From Candidatus Pullilachnospira intestinigallinarum (GTDB lineage Bacteria > Bacillota > Clostridia > Lachnospirales > Lachnospiraceae): DNA of 38,076 bases. The notes under the pieces are model-generated. The model was not told where the DNA came from and made no database searches. It saw only the letters and a list, made by a program, of their open reading frames with translations. The stretch covers positions 1-38,076 of the forward strand of contig DVIN01000060.1 of the NCBI GenBank assembly GCA_018711275.1, given 5' to 3'. A program made the translations under genes and the position numbers. Every line of letters begins with the position of its first letter. Position 1 is the first letter of the stretch. Shown here piece by piece: positions 23,508 to 30,818 of this stretch.

Positions 23508-23556
23508 CCCCTCGGGCGCGGGCTGGAAGCGTGTCCACTTCCGGGCGCCGGAGGGG
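23508..23556 (+). repeat. GC-rich inverted repeat after the Rpn gene
   Basis: CCCCTCGGGCGC (23508-23519) pairs with GCGCCGGAGGGG (23545-23556) with one mismatch, and GGAAG/CTTCC forms an inner stem. There is no T-run, so it is a weak terminator candidate at most. Confidence 0.55.
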
Positions 23557-23615
23557 TATCATAAAATTCCCTTAAAAGCAAAAACAAAAAACAGAGGAAT
23601 TCTATAAAAAAGTTC

Positions 23616-23644
23616 TTGCATTTCCGGTACAACTGTGGTAAAGT
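23616..23644 (+). promoter_or_regulatory. Promoter of tRNA-Glu copy 3
   Basis: TTGCAT (23616-23621) and TAAAGT (23639-23644) are 17 nt apart; an A-rich tract precedes the -35 as in the other two copies. Confidence 0.8.
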
Positions 23645-23655
23645 ATCCGCTGTAA

Positions 23656-23727
23656 GGTTCGTTGGTCAAGCGGTTAAGACGCCGCCCTCTCACGGCGGAA
23701 ACAGGGGTTCGATTCCCCTACGAACTG
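23656..23727 (+). tRNA. tRNA-Glu(CTC), copy 3
   Basis: Identical 72-nt tRNA with anticodon CTC, 1.3 kb beyond copy 2 and separated from it by the REP-like element and the Rpn gene. Confidence 0.97.
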
Positions 23728-23734
23728 TTGGATT

Positions 23735-23763
23735 GCCCGGAGCAGGTTTGCTTCGGGCTTTTA
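23735..23763 (+). terminator. Terminator of tRNA-Glu copy 3
   Basis: GCCCGGAGCA (23735-23744) pairs with TGCTTCGGGC (23749-23758) with one G-T pair, followed by four T. It is an evident relative of the terminators after copies 1 and 2. Confidence 0.85.
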
Positions 23764-23920
23764 TCGTATCTTTATATTTTTCGGTCAGGGAGGCAATATT
23801 CTTCCCCCGTTAAAATTCATTTCCATGCAACAGAATCCCCCTCAAACAACACTTATTAGAAAAGAGAGAACACAAAAAACGTGAGAATGTAAGATGCGTA
23901 AAGAGAAGGGAGGATGAAGT

Positions 23921-25255
23921 ATGCACTGGACAACAGTAAAACGAAGAATTTTCGCGGGGAGCCTGGCGGGTCTCTGGCTGATTTCCGGATGCGGAGGAAT
24001 TCAGGCCAGAGATCTGACGGCAGATCTGGAACCGGAAACGGTTGATATTACGGGACTGACCTGTGGCAATGGTATACTGGCTGCCAAAGAGGCAGCGGCC
24101 GGATATTCCGTGACAGAAAGCGGTGGGGCCGTCGTTGACGAAAAGACCGGAATGGCAGTGATGGATTTCGCGGTGGGGCTGCTCCGGGAACAGATGAAGG
24201 AGGGAAAGGAGAATGAACTGCTGTCCCCACTTTCCATGGTAAGCGCGCTGGGAATGACGGCAAATGGCGCCCAAGGGGAAACCAGAAAGCAGATGGAGGA
24301 AGTGATGGGAGTTTCGGCGGAGACGCTGAACCTCTGCCTTCAGTACTGCCGGGAGATTTTCGATCAGGAGGAAGAGAGCGAACTGCATCTGGCCAATTCC
24401 ATCTGGTTCCGGGATGACGGAAACTTTCAGCTGGAGGAGGATTTTCTGCGGACCAACACGGCGTATTATGGGGCATCCCTGTACGGCGCGCCCTTTGACG
24501 ACACCACGCGAAAAGACATTAACCGCTGGGTGAAGCGGGAGACGGACGGAATGATTGAGGAGATCGTAGAGGAGATACCGCCGCTGGCAGTGATGTATCT
24601 GGTCAATGCCCTTTCCTTTGAAGCTCAATGGCAGGATCCTTATGAGGATTTCTCCGTTGACGACGGGGCCTTCTTCCCGGCAGACGGCCAGGAGGAGACG
24701 GTGGAAATGATGCACTCGGAGGAATACCAGTATGTTGCGGATGAAGATGCCCGGGGATTTATCAAATCCTACCAGGGCGGCAGGTATGCCTTCGCGGCCC
24801 TGCTTCCCGGGGAGGGGATGGAGCTGGAGGCGTATGTGAACCAGCTGGACGGCATGCGGCTGTATCAGGCCCTGAAAGAGCCGGAATATAAGACGGTGCT
24901 GGCGACCATGCCGAAATTTGAGACGGAGGATGAGATACAGGCCGGTAAACTTTTGAAAAATATGGGAATGACGGATGCTTTTGATGAGGATCTGGCGGAT
25001 TTCGGCGGGATCGGCACCTATGCGGAAGATAATCTGTATATCAGCAGCGTCCTTCAGAAAACGTATCTGCAGGTGGATCAAAAGGGAACCAAAGGCGGCG
25101 CGGCGACAGCGGTGGAACTTTCTTCGGAAAGCGCCGCCGCCCAGGAGGAAACAGAAAAAGTGGAAATATGTCTGGACCGGCCATTTCTGTATGTGATTTT
25201 TGAGAGGGAAAGCGGACTGCCGCTGTTTTTGGGCCTGATGGACCGGCCGGTCTGA
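23921..25255 (+). CDS. Serpin-family protease inhibitor, lipoprotein (serpin 1)
   Basis: This 444-residue surface serpin begins with a lipoprotein signal ending ISGC (Cys24). After a linker of about 70 residues the serpin fold starts (FAVGLLREQM, LLSPLSMVSALGMTANGAQG), with MYLVNALSFEAQW as a clear family phrase. The reactive loop hinge, KGTKGGAATAVE (Lys388 to Glu399), keeps the Gly (P15), Thr (P14) and small residues needed for an inhibitory serpin. Counted from the hinge, P1-P1' would be Glu403-Ser404, but the loop is about seven residues longer than in antitrypsin, so the cleavage site is uncertain. DRPFLYVIFERESGLPLFLG closes the fold. GGGAGG lies 8 nt upstream of the ATG. Confidence 0.93.
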   Translation: MHWTTVKRRIFAGSLAGLWLISGCGGIQARDLTADLEPETVDITGLTCGNGILAAKEAAAGYSVTESGGAVVDEKTGMAVMDFAVGLLREQMKEGKENELLSPLSMVSALGMTANGAQGETRKQMEEVMGVSAETLNLCLQYCREIFDQEEESELHLANSIWFRDDGNFQLEEDFLRTNTAYYGASLYGAPFDDTTRKDINRWVKRETDGMIEEIVEEIPPLAVMYLVNALSFEAQWQDPYEDFSVDDGAFFPADGQEETVEMMHSEEYQYVADEDARGFIKSYQGGRYAFAALLPGEGMELEAYVNQLDGMRLYQALKEPEYKTVLATMPKFETEDEIQAGKLLKNMGMTDAFDEDLADFGGIGTYAEDNLYISSVLQKTYLQVDQKGTKGGAATAVELSSESAAAQEETEKVEICLDRPFLYVIFERESGLPLFLGLMDRPV

Positions 25256-25323
25256 AGATGGTGTGCGGATGGAGCGAAAGCAGAACGCGGAAATAGATTG
25301 CTATAGGACGGGAGGTGCGGATT

Positions 25324-27012
25324 ATGAAAAGAAGAAGGAGAACTGGAATGGCAGGAGGGGCGGGACTGTTGCTGTTGCTGCTGATGATTCCGGGGCTGCC
25401 GGTACTGTCCGGCTGCGGACAGACACCTGCTTTTTCTCTGGATCCGGAGGAAATCAGCAGCATCGCCGTATACACCGGCGGTGTCCCGGCAGAAGCGCAG
25501 AGAAAGGAAACCGGGAACGCCGGAGAGGTGGAGGAGATTGTCCGGGTGCTGAACGGAATCCGGGTGCGGGGGGAGGCTTCCTATGACGATGTCCCGGCAG
25601 GAGGTATCGGAATCTGGTTCGAAGTGCAGGACAAAGACGGAGAGACCAGTGTGGCCCGGGTACTGGGAGATGGAGATCTGCTGGCGCAGGGAGCGGCGCT
25701 TTACCGGATTACGGCCATTGATCCGGAAAAGATCTGGGACTCCCTGGATGGCGCTTCCGAGACTGTGGGGGAGGCAGGCCTGCCTTTGACGGAAGTGACG
25801 GACCGGGAGCAGGAAACTGCCGCGGCACCGTATTCGGATGCGTGTGAAGAACTGCAGGAGGAAGGAAAACGTGGCGGGGAAGAAGAAAACGCCTGCAGCC
25901 GGGAGGCGGCAGCCGCTGATTTTGCGGCGCGCCTTCTGCGGGAGACGATGAAGGATGAGGAGAACCGGGAGAAGAATCTGTTGATCGCTCCGTCCTCCGT
26001 CCTGCAGGTTCTGGGACTGGCGGCCAACGGCGCCGGGGGTTCCACGTTGGAACAGATGGAGGATGTGCTGGGCATGGATCTGGAAACACTGAACGGATGG
26101 CTGACCGGCGAAGGTTCCGGGAAGGGGGAGCAGAGCGGATATACCCGGGCGAACGCCCTCTGGCTCAATGATACCGGCCGTCTTCAGCCGCGGGCAGAGT
26201 ATCTTGAGCGGATGCGGAGCCTTTTCGGGGCATCCGTGTTCACCCTTCCTTTCGATGAAGCCGGACGGGAGGAGATCAACCGGTGGACAGAAGAACAGAC
26301 GAAGGGAATGATCAAAGAGGTGCTGGAGGAAATCCCGGAGGATGCCATGATGTATCTGGTCAATGCGGCGGCTTTTGACGCCGGATGGGAAGAAGCTTAC
26401 GGACAGGATCAGCTGCGCGAGGAGACGTTCACCTGCCAGAATGGGGAAGAAAAACCGGTCACCATGATGTATTCCACGGAGAACCGGTATCTGACGGACG
26501 GGATGGCAGAAGGATTTCTCAAAAGCTATGAGGGCGGCGCTTATGCCTTTGCGGCGCTGCTTCCTCCGGAAGATATGGATGTGGATGCCTATGCCGCCAG
26601 TCTGACCGGGAAGGGAATTCTGGAAATGCTGCAGAATGTTCAGGACCGTCAGGTGGACGCGGCAATGCCCCGGTTTTCCGCCAGCTGCGGCGAGGATCTG
26701 GCAGAAACTCTGAAAACCATGGGGATGCCGGAGGCGTTTGACCCGGTGCATGCGGATTTTTCCGGAATCGGAAAGGCCGGTATGGGCGGACTGTCGTTGG
26801 GAAGCGTACAGCACAGGACATTTCTGGAAGTGAATGAGAAGGGAACACGGGCGGCAGCCGCCACGGCGGCCGGCGTGATGGCAATCTCCGCCGGACCGGC
26901 ACAGGAGGTAAAGGAGATCCGGCTGGACCGGCCGTTTATCTGCATGATTGTGGAGATGGAAACCGGATCTCCGCTGTTTCTGGGAGTGATCCGGGATGTG
27001 GGAGAAGGCTGA
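25324..27012 (+). CDS. Serpin-family protease inhibitor, lipoprotein with extra N-terminal domain (serpin 2)
   Basis: This 562-residue protein lies 68 nt after serpin 1 and is its paralogue. The lipoprotein signal ends LSGC (Cys31). An additional domain of about 110 residues (about 37-145: ISSIAVYTGG, IVRVLNGIRVRG, YRITAI) resembles small beta domains of Clostridia lipoproteins; I cannot name it firmly. The serpin domain follows (LLIAPSSVLQVLGLAANGAG, MMYLVNAAAFDAGWEEAY). The hinge, EKGTRAAAATAAG (Glu505 to Gly517), is a textbook inhibitory hinge. The predicted P1-P1' is Ile521-Ser522, unlike serpin 1, so the targets should differ. The ATG at 25324 is preferred over the GTG at 25315, which overlaps the ribosome site GGAGG. 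Confidence 0.92.
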   Translation: MKRRRRTGMAGGAGLLLLLLMIPGLPVLSGCGQTPAFSLDPEEISSIAVYTGGVPAEAQRKETGNAGEVEEIVRVLNGIRVRGEASYDDVPAGGIGIWFEVQDKDGETSVARVLGDGDLLAQGAALYRITAIDPEKIWDSLDGASETVGEAGLPLTEVTDREQETAAAPYSDACEELQEEGKRGGEEENACSREAAAADFAARLLRETMKDEENREKNLLIAPSSVLQVLGLAANGAGGSTLEQMEDVLGMDLETLNGWLTGEGSGKGEQSGYTRANALWLNDTGRLQPRAEYLERMRSLFGASVFTLPFDEAGREEINRWTEEQTKGMIKEVLEEIPEDAMMYLVNAAAFDAGWEEAYGQDQLREETFTCQNGEEKPVTMMYSTENRYLTDGMAEGFLKSYEGGAYAFAALLPPEDMDVDAYAASLTGKGILEMLQNVQDRQVDAAMPRFSASCGEDLAETLKTMGMPEAFDPVHADFSGIGKAGMGGLSLGSVQHRTFLEVNEKGTRAAAATAAGVMAISAGPAQEVKEIRLDRPFICMIVEMETGSPLFLGVIRDVGEG

Positions 27013-27089
27013 CGCCAGGAAGGGATCCGAAAACCGCCGGGGAGGCGGTAATATTCGGAGGGATTGTGCGTTTCAGAAACACACTCCTG

Positions 27090-27500
27090 TCATGTTGGAA
27101 GATCCCGGGGGTCAACAATCACTTTATCGCTTTTGAGCGGAAGCTGTTTATTGTTTCCGTCAGGGATGAGACGAAAGACAAGAAACTCCGCCATGGTATC
27201 TGTGGTATTTTCAATGGTGTGTATCGCGTTTCCCACCTGTATGATATCGTTTTTATGCGCGGCGAAAGATTTCCGGTTATGTTCTTCATACCAGCGGCAG
27301 GTGATTTCTCCGGATATGACAACCAGAACTTCTTCGATATACTGATGATAATGCCATTCCTGAACGGTATGCGGGCCAATCTGGTTGTAATGGATTTCAT
27401 ATTCCGGAAAAAGAAAATAGTCGGTATGGGTGCCATTGCTTTTATCGACGGAAATAGAGTCCTTTGGGGTGAAGATATTCAGTTTTCTGTTATTTGACAT
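27090..27500 (-). CDS. Small cupin-domain protein
   Basis: This 136-residue protein has a single cupin barrel. The first motif is QEWHYHQYIEEVLVVISGEI, with HxH and a following Glu as metal ligands, and the second is DIIQVGNAIHTIENTTD with a His. The C-terminus (LPLKSDKVIVDPRDLP) is unremarkable. Such proteins bind sugars, metals or small acids; the function cannot be assigned. GGAG lies 8 nt upstream of the ATG. It points against the serpins and is convergent with serpin 2, with about 78 nt between them and no good terminator. The coding sequence looks richer in A and T than its neighbours, which could mean separate ancestry. Confidence 0.8.
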   Translation of the reverse strand: MSNNRKLNIFTPKDSISVDKSNGTHTDYFLFPEYEIHYNQIGPHTVQEWHYHQYIEEVLVVISGEITCRWYEEHNRKSFAAHKNDIIQVGNAIHTIENTTDTMAEFLVFRLIPDGNNKQLPLKSDKVIVDPRDLPT

Positions 27501-27548
27501 AAGAAGATCTCCTTTTTTAAGAATTGTTTCAGTGAGACGAAAGACAGG

Positions 27549-27592
27549 AGCCGTTGCGGAACAGATGAGGATTCCTCTGCTCTGCAGCGGCT
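27549..27592 (-). repeat. Inverted repeat between the cupin and small membrane protein genes
   Basis: AGCCGTTGC (27549-27557) pairs with GCAGCGGCT (27584-27592), and GAGGA/TCCTC extend it inside. On the minus strand no T-run follows, so it may be a weak terminator or a stability hairpin after the 51-residue gene. Confidence 0.45.
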
Positions 27593-27621
27593 CTGCGGCG
27601 CTTTGTCGGCTTACTTATTAT

Positions 27622-27777
27622 TCAGCGTCCGCCCCTTCTTTCCCGGTCCCATTCCCGCAGGGCGGCTTTCACAGCCATTTTCACTACGAAATACCCTACG
27701 ACAGCGGCAACTCCCACAGTGACGGCCAGCTGAATCAGCGCCGTGAAGATCAGATAAAGTGAAGATAAAATACTCAT
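27622..27777 (-). CDS. 51-residue membrane protein
   Basis: This small gene reads MSILSSLYLIFTALIQLAVT and continues VGVAAVVGYFVVKMAVKAAL, then a charged tail REWDRERRGGR. One or two hydrophobic helices (about residues 5-33) followed by an Arg/Glu-rich end predict a single-pass membrane protein with the basic tail in the cytoplasm. Support for a real gene is strong for its size: AAAGGAGGGGG lies just upstream of the ATG, and a promoter with a 17-nt spacer (27826-27854) fits. I do not recognise a named family. It is the first gene of a short minus-strand transcript that may continue into the cupin gene. Confidence 0.75.
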   Translation of the reverse strand: MSILSSLYLIFTALIQLAVTVGVAAVVGYFVVKMAVKAALREWDRERRGGR

Positions 27778-27825
27778 AAATCCCCCTCCTTTGACTGAAA
27801 AAATAATGGTATCATTGTTAAAAAC

Positions 27826-27854
27826 AGAATAGCATACCTTCGGAAGAATGGCAA
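27826..27854 (-). promoter_or_regulatory. Promoter of the small membrane protein gene
   Basis: On the minus strand TTGCCA (27854-27849) and TATTCT (27831-27826) are 17 nt apart. It is divergent from the promoter at 27876-27904, with the two -35 boxes only 21 nt apart. Confidence 0.7.
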
Positions 27855-27875
27855 TTCAGATCTTGTTTTCCATTG

Positions 27876-27904
27876 TTGGCAATCCGCGGATTTTATGCTA
27901 TAAT
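27876..27904 (+). promoter_or_regulatory. Promoter of the HAD-topoisomerase-selenium gene run
   Basis: TTGGCA (27876-27881) and TATAAT (27899-27904) are exactly 17 nt apart, 45 nt upstream of the HAD gene. No terminator or other strong promoter is visible from here to 37345, so one long transcript is possible. Confidence 0.85.
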
Positions 27905-27949
27905 AGCGACAGTTTTGTCCAAAACGGACCGATGAAAGGAGGATGGGAC

Positions 27950-28774
27950 ATGGACTTGAAACTGGTGGCTATTGATCTGGACGGCACGCTTCTGAAAGAA
28001 GACTGTACCATTTCTGACAGGAATCGGAAGGCTGTCTGCAGGGCCATGGAGCTGGGCTGTCTGGTGGTGCCATCCACCGGGCGGGGCTATCGGAATTCCC
28101 GGTTTGTGCTGAAAGAATTTCCGGTGATGCCTTATTATATCAATGCCAACGGAACCACGGTGACCCGGGGAGAACCGGAGGAGGTTCTCCTTTCCAGGAC
28201 CATTCCTCTGGAGACCGGTCGGGCGATCTATCGGATTGCCAGGGAATATCCGGCGTTTGTTGAACTGTATCACGGACTGGACGCCTATGATTCCAGGGAA
28301 GGGTGCGACAATCTGTATAAAAGCGGCGTGATGGAAGCATACTGCCGTCAGCTGCTGAAAACAAATATCCATCTGGAGCATCTGGATGATTTTGTGCTGA
28401 AGGAGGAGCATCTCATCAGCAAATTCCATATTGTCTGTGTGGAGAAAAAGGACAAGGAGGAACTGATAAAACGGCTGGGAGCGCTTCCCGGCGTGTTTCC
28501 CATTTCCACGGCGTCTCACAACATTGAGATTGCCGATACCCGCTGGAGCAAGAAGGACGGGCTGGCCTGGCTGTGCGGACAGCTGGGGATCGGGGCCGGC
28601 CAGGTGCTGGCCATCGGAGACAGTGAGAATGATTATGAGCAGATTCGCTGGGCCGGAGTGGGCGTGGCGGTGAAAAACGCATATCCACGGGTGCTTGCCG
28701 TGGCGGACGCGGTGGTGGGTTCCAATGAGGAGGACGGGGTCGCCCAGGCGCTGGAGCGGTTCCTGAATCTGTAG
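27950..28774 (+). CDS. Cof-type HAD-family sugar-phosphate phosphatase
   Basis: This 274-residue phosphatase belongs to the Cof/type IIB HAD group. The nucleophile motif is AIDLDGTL (Asp9, Asp11), motif II is PSTGR, and the last motifs are SKKDGLAWL and AIGDSENDYEQI. A cap domain of the IIB type lies between about 85 and 185. These enzymes dephosphorylate sugar phosphates, FMN or other small phosphoesters with broad specificity. AAAGGAGG lies 7 nt before the chosen ATG at 27950; longer in-frame starts would cover the promoter. Confidence 0.88.
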   Translation: MDLKLVAIDLDGTLLKEDCTISDRNRKAVCRAMELGCLVVPSTGRGYRNSRFVLKEFPVMPYYINANGTTVTRGEPEEVLLSRTIPLETGRAIYRIAREYPAFVELYHGLDAYDSREGCDNLYKSGVMEAYCRQLLKTNIHLEHLDDFVLKEEHLISKFHIVCVEKKDKEELIKRLGALPGVFPISTASHNIEIADTRWSKKDGLAWLCGQLGIGAGQVLAIGDSENDYEQIRWAGVGVAVKNAYPRVLAVADAVVGSNEEDGVAQALERFLNL

Positions 28775-28805
28775 GATTGGTATTTGTAGAAAGGATCGTT
28801 GAAAT

Positions 28806-30728
28806 ATGGCAAAGAAAAACACGTATGATGCCAGCAGTATTTCCGTTCTGGAAGGGCTGGAGGCGGTGCGGAAGCGCCCGGGAATGTACATCGGAAGCGT
28901 ATCCAGAAAGGGGCTGAATCACCTGATCTACGAGATCGTGGACAATGCGGTGGACGAGCATCTGGCAGGCTTCTGTGATCGGATCCAGGTGATTCTGGAG
29001 AAGGACGGTTCCTGTACGGTGACGGACAATGGCCGGGGAATACCGGTGGGAATGCATGAAAAGGGTATGTCCGCGGAGCGGCTGGTGTTCACCACTCTCC
29101 ACGCGGGAGGAAAGTTTGACGATTCCGCCTATAAGACCAGCGGCGGTCTGCACGGAGTGGGTTCCTCTGTGGTCAACGCGCTGTCCACCTGGCTGGACGT
29201 GAAGGTGAGCCGGGAGGGATATATTCACCATGACCGTTATGAGCGGGGCGTGCCGGTGATCGAACTGCAGGACGGGCTTCTGCCCACCATCGGACGGACC
29301 AGGGAGACGGGAACCAGCATTTCCTTTCTGCCGGATCCGGAGATCTTTGAGAAGACCCGGTTTGCCGAGGCGGAGGTGAAAAGCCGTCTTCATGAGACGG
29401 CCTACCTGAATCCGAAACTGACCATCCACTATGAGGACCGGCGGCAGGAGGAACCGGAGATCATTGATTACCATGAGCCGGAGGGGATTGTGGGATTTGT
29501 CCGGGATCTGAATAAGAAAAAGGAAGTGCTCCATGAGCCGGTGTATTTTTCCGGGGAGTGTGAGGGGATTTCGGTGGAGTGTGTGTTCCAGTATGTGAAT
29601 GAATTTCATGAAAACGTGCTGGGCTTCTGCAACAATATTTACAATGCGGAGGGCGGCACTCATCTCACCGGTTTTAAGACCACCTTTACCACGGTGATGA
29701 ACAATTATGCCCGGGAACTGGGAATCCTGAAGGAAAAGGATGACAATTTCACCGGCGCGGACATTCGCAACGGCATGACGGCGGTGATTTCCATCAAGCA
29801 TCCGGATCCCCGGTTTGAGGGGCAGACCAAGACGAAGCTGGACAACCAGGACGCCGCCAAGGCGGTCAGCAAAGTGACGGGAGAGGAGATCGTCCTGTTT
29901 TTTGACCGGAATCTGGAGACCTTAAAGACGGTGTTATCCTGCGCGGAAAAATCTGCCAAGATCCGGAAAACGGAGGAGAAGGCCAAAACCAATCTGCTGA
30001 CAAAACAGAAATATTCCTTCGATTCCAACGGGAAACTGGCCAACTGTGAGAAGCGGGATCCCTCCATCTGCGAGATTTTCATCGTGGAGGGAGATTCCGC
30101 CGGCGGCTCTGCAAAAATGGGACGGGACCGGAGCTTTCAGGCCATCCTTCCCATCCGGGGAAAGATTCTGAACGTGGAGAAGGCCACCATCGACAAGGTG
30201 CTGGCCAATGCGGAGATCAAGGCCATGATCAACGCCTTCGGCTGCGGATTTTCCGAGGGTTACGGAAATGATTTCGATATCACCAAACTGCGGTATGACA
30301 AGATCATCATCATGGCGGATGCGGACGTGGACGGCGCGCATATTTCCACCCTGCTTCTGACTCTTTTCTACCGGTTTATGCCGGAACTGATCTACGAAGG
30401 GCATGTGTATATCGCCATGCCGCCCCTCTATAAAGCGATTCCGGCCAAGGGGAAAGAAGAGTATCTGTACGACGACAAGGCGCTGGAGCGTTACCGGAAG
30501 ACCCATAAAGGCGCGTTCACCCTGCAGCGGTATAAGGGCCTGGGAGAAATGGACGCCCAGCAGCTGTGGGAGACCACCCTAGATCCCAAAACCCGTTATC
30601 TGAAACGGGTGGAGATCGAGGATGCCCGGATGGCTTCTGATGTGACGGAGGTGCTGATGGGGACGGAGGTTCCGCCCCGGAAGGCGTTCATTTATCAGCA
30701 TGCCCAGGACGCCCAGCTGGACGTGTAG
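28806..30728 (+). CDS. Type IIA topoisomerase ATPase subunit (ParE/GyrB-like)
   Basis: This 640-residue subunit drives strand passage by ATP hydrolysis. The GHKL ATPase domain has EIVDNAVDE, TDNGRGIP and GGLHGVGSSVVNALS. The transducer follows, then the Toprim domain with EGDSAGGS (Glu428, Asp430) and DADVDG (Asp505, 507, 509), which bind the catalytic magnesium. The C-terminus KGLGEMDAQQLWETT is the conserved tail. It is not next to dnaA-type genes, and its partner lacks a GyrA box, so topoisomerase IV (ParE) is the better reading. Some annotation systems will call it GyrB. It is 31 nt after the HAD gene. Confidence 0.88.
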   Translation: MAKKNTYDASSISVLEGLEAVRKRPGMYIGSVSRKGLNHLIYEIVDNAVDEHLAGFCDRIQVILEKDGSCTVTDNGRGIPVGMHEKGMSAERLVFTTLHAGGKFDDSAYKTSGGLHGVGSSVVNALSTWLDVKVSREGYIHHDRYERGVPVIELQDGLLPTIGRTRETGTSISFLPDPEIFEKTRFAEAEVKSRLHETAYLNPKLTIHYEDRRQEEPEIIDYHEPEGIVGFVRDLNKKKEVLHEPVYFSGECEGISVECVFQYVNEFHENVLGFCNNIYNAEGGTHLTGFKTTFTTVMNNYARELGILKEKDDNFTGADIRNGMTAVISIKHPDPRFEGQTKTKLDNQDAAKAVSKVTGEEIVLFFDRNLETLKTVLSCAEKSAKIRKTEEKAKTNLLTKQKYSFDSNGKLANCEKRDPSICEIFIVEGDSAGGSAKMGRDRSFQAILPIRGKILNVEKATIDKVLANAEIKAMINAFGCGFSEGYGNDFDITKLRYDKIIIMADADVDGAHISTLLLTLFYRFMPELIYEGHVYIAMPPLYKAIPAKGKEEYLYDDKALERYRKTHKGAFTLQRYKGLGEMDAQQLWETTLDPKTRYLKRVEIEDARMASDVTEVLMGTEVPPRKAFIYQHAQDAQLDV

Positions 30729-30818
30729 GTGCTGTCTGACCCGGGACGGGAAAGGCGGGGCGGCCCGAAAGCCGCCAGGACTGGCAGGAGGGCCTTTTGA
30801 CAAGGAACGGAGGAATTT

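Noticed and set aside
27020-27060. Hairpin ACCGCC/GGCGGT after serpin 2 as a terminator
   Set aside because: The stem is only six bp and no T-run follows; it is too weak to report as a terminator.
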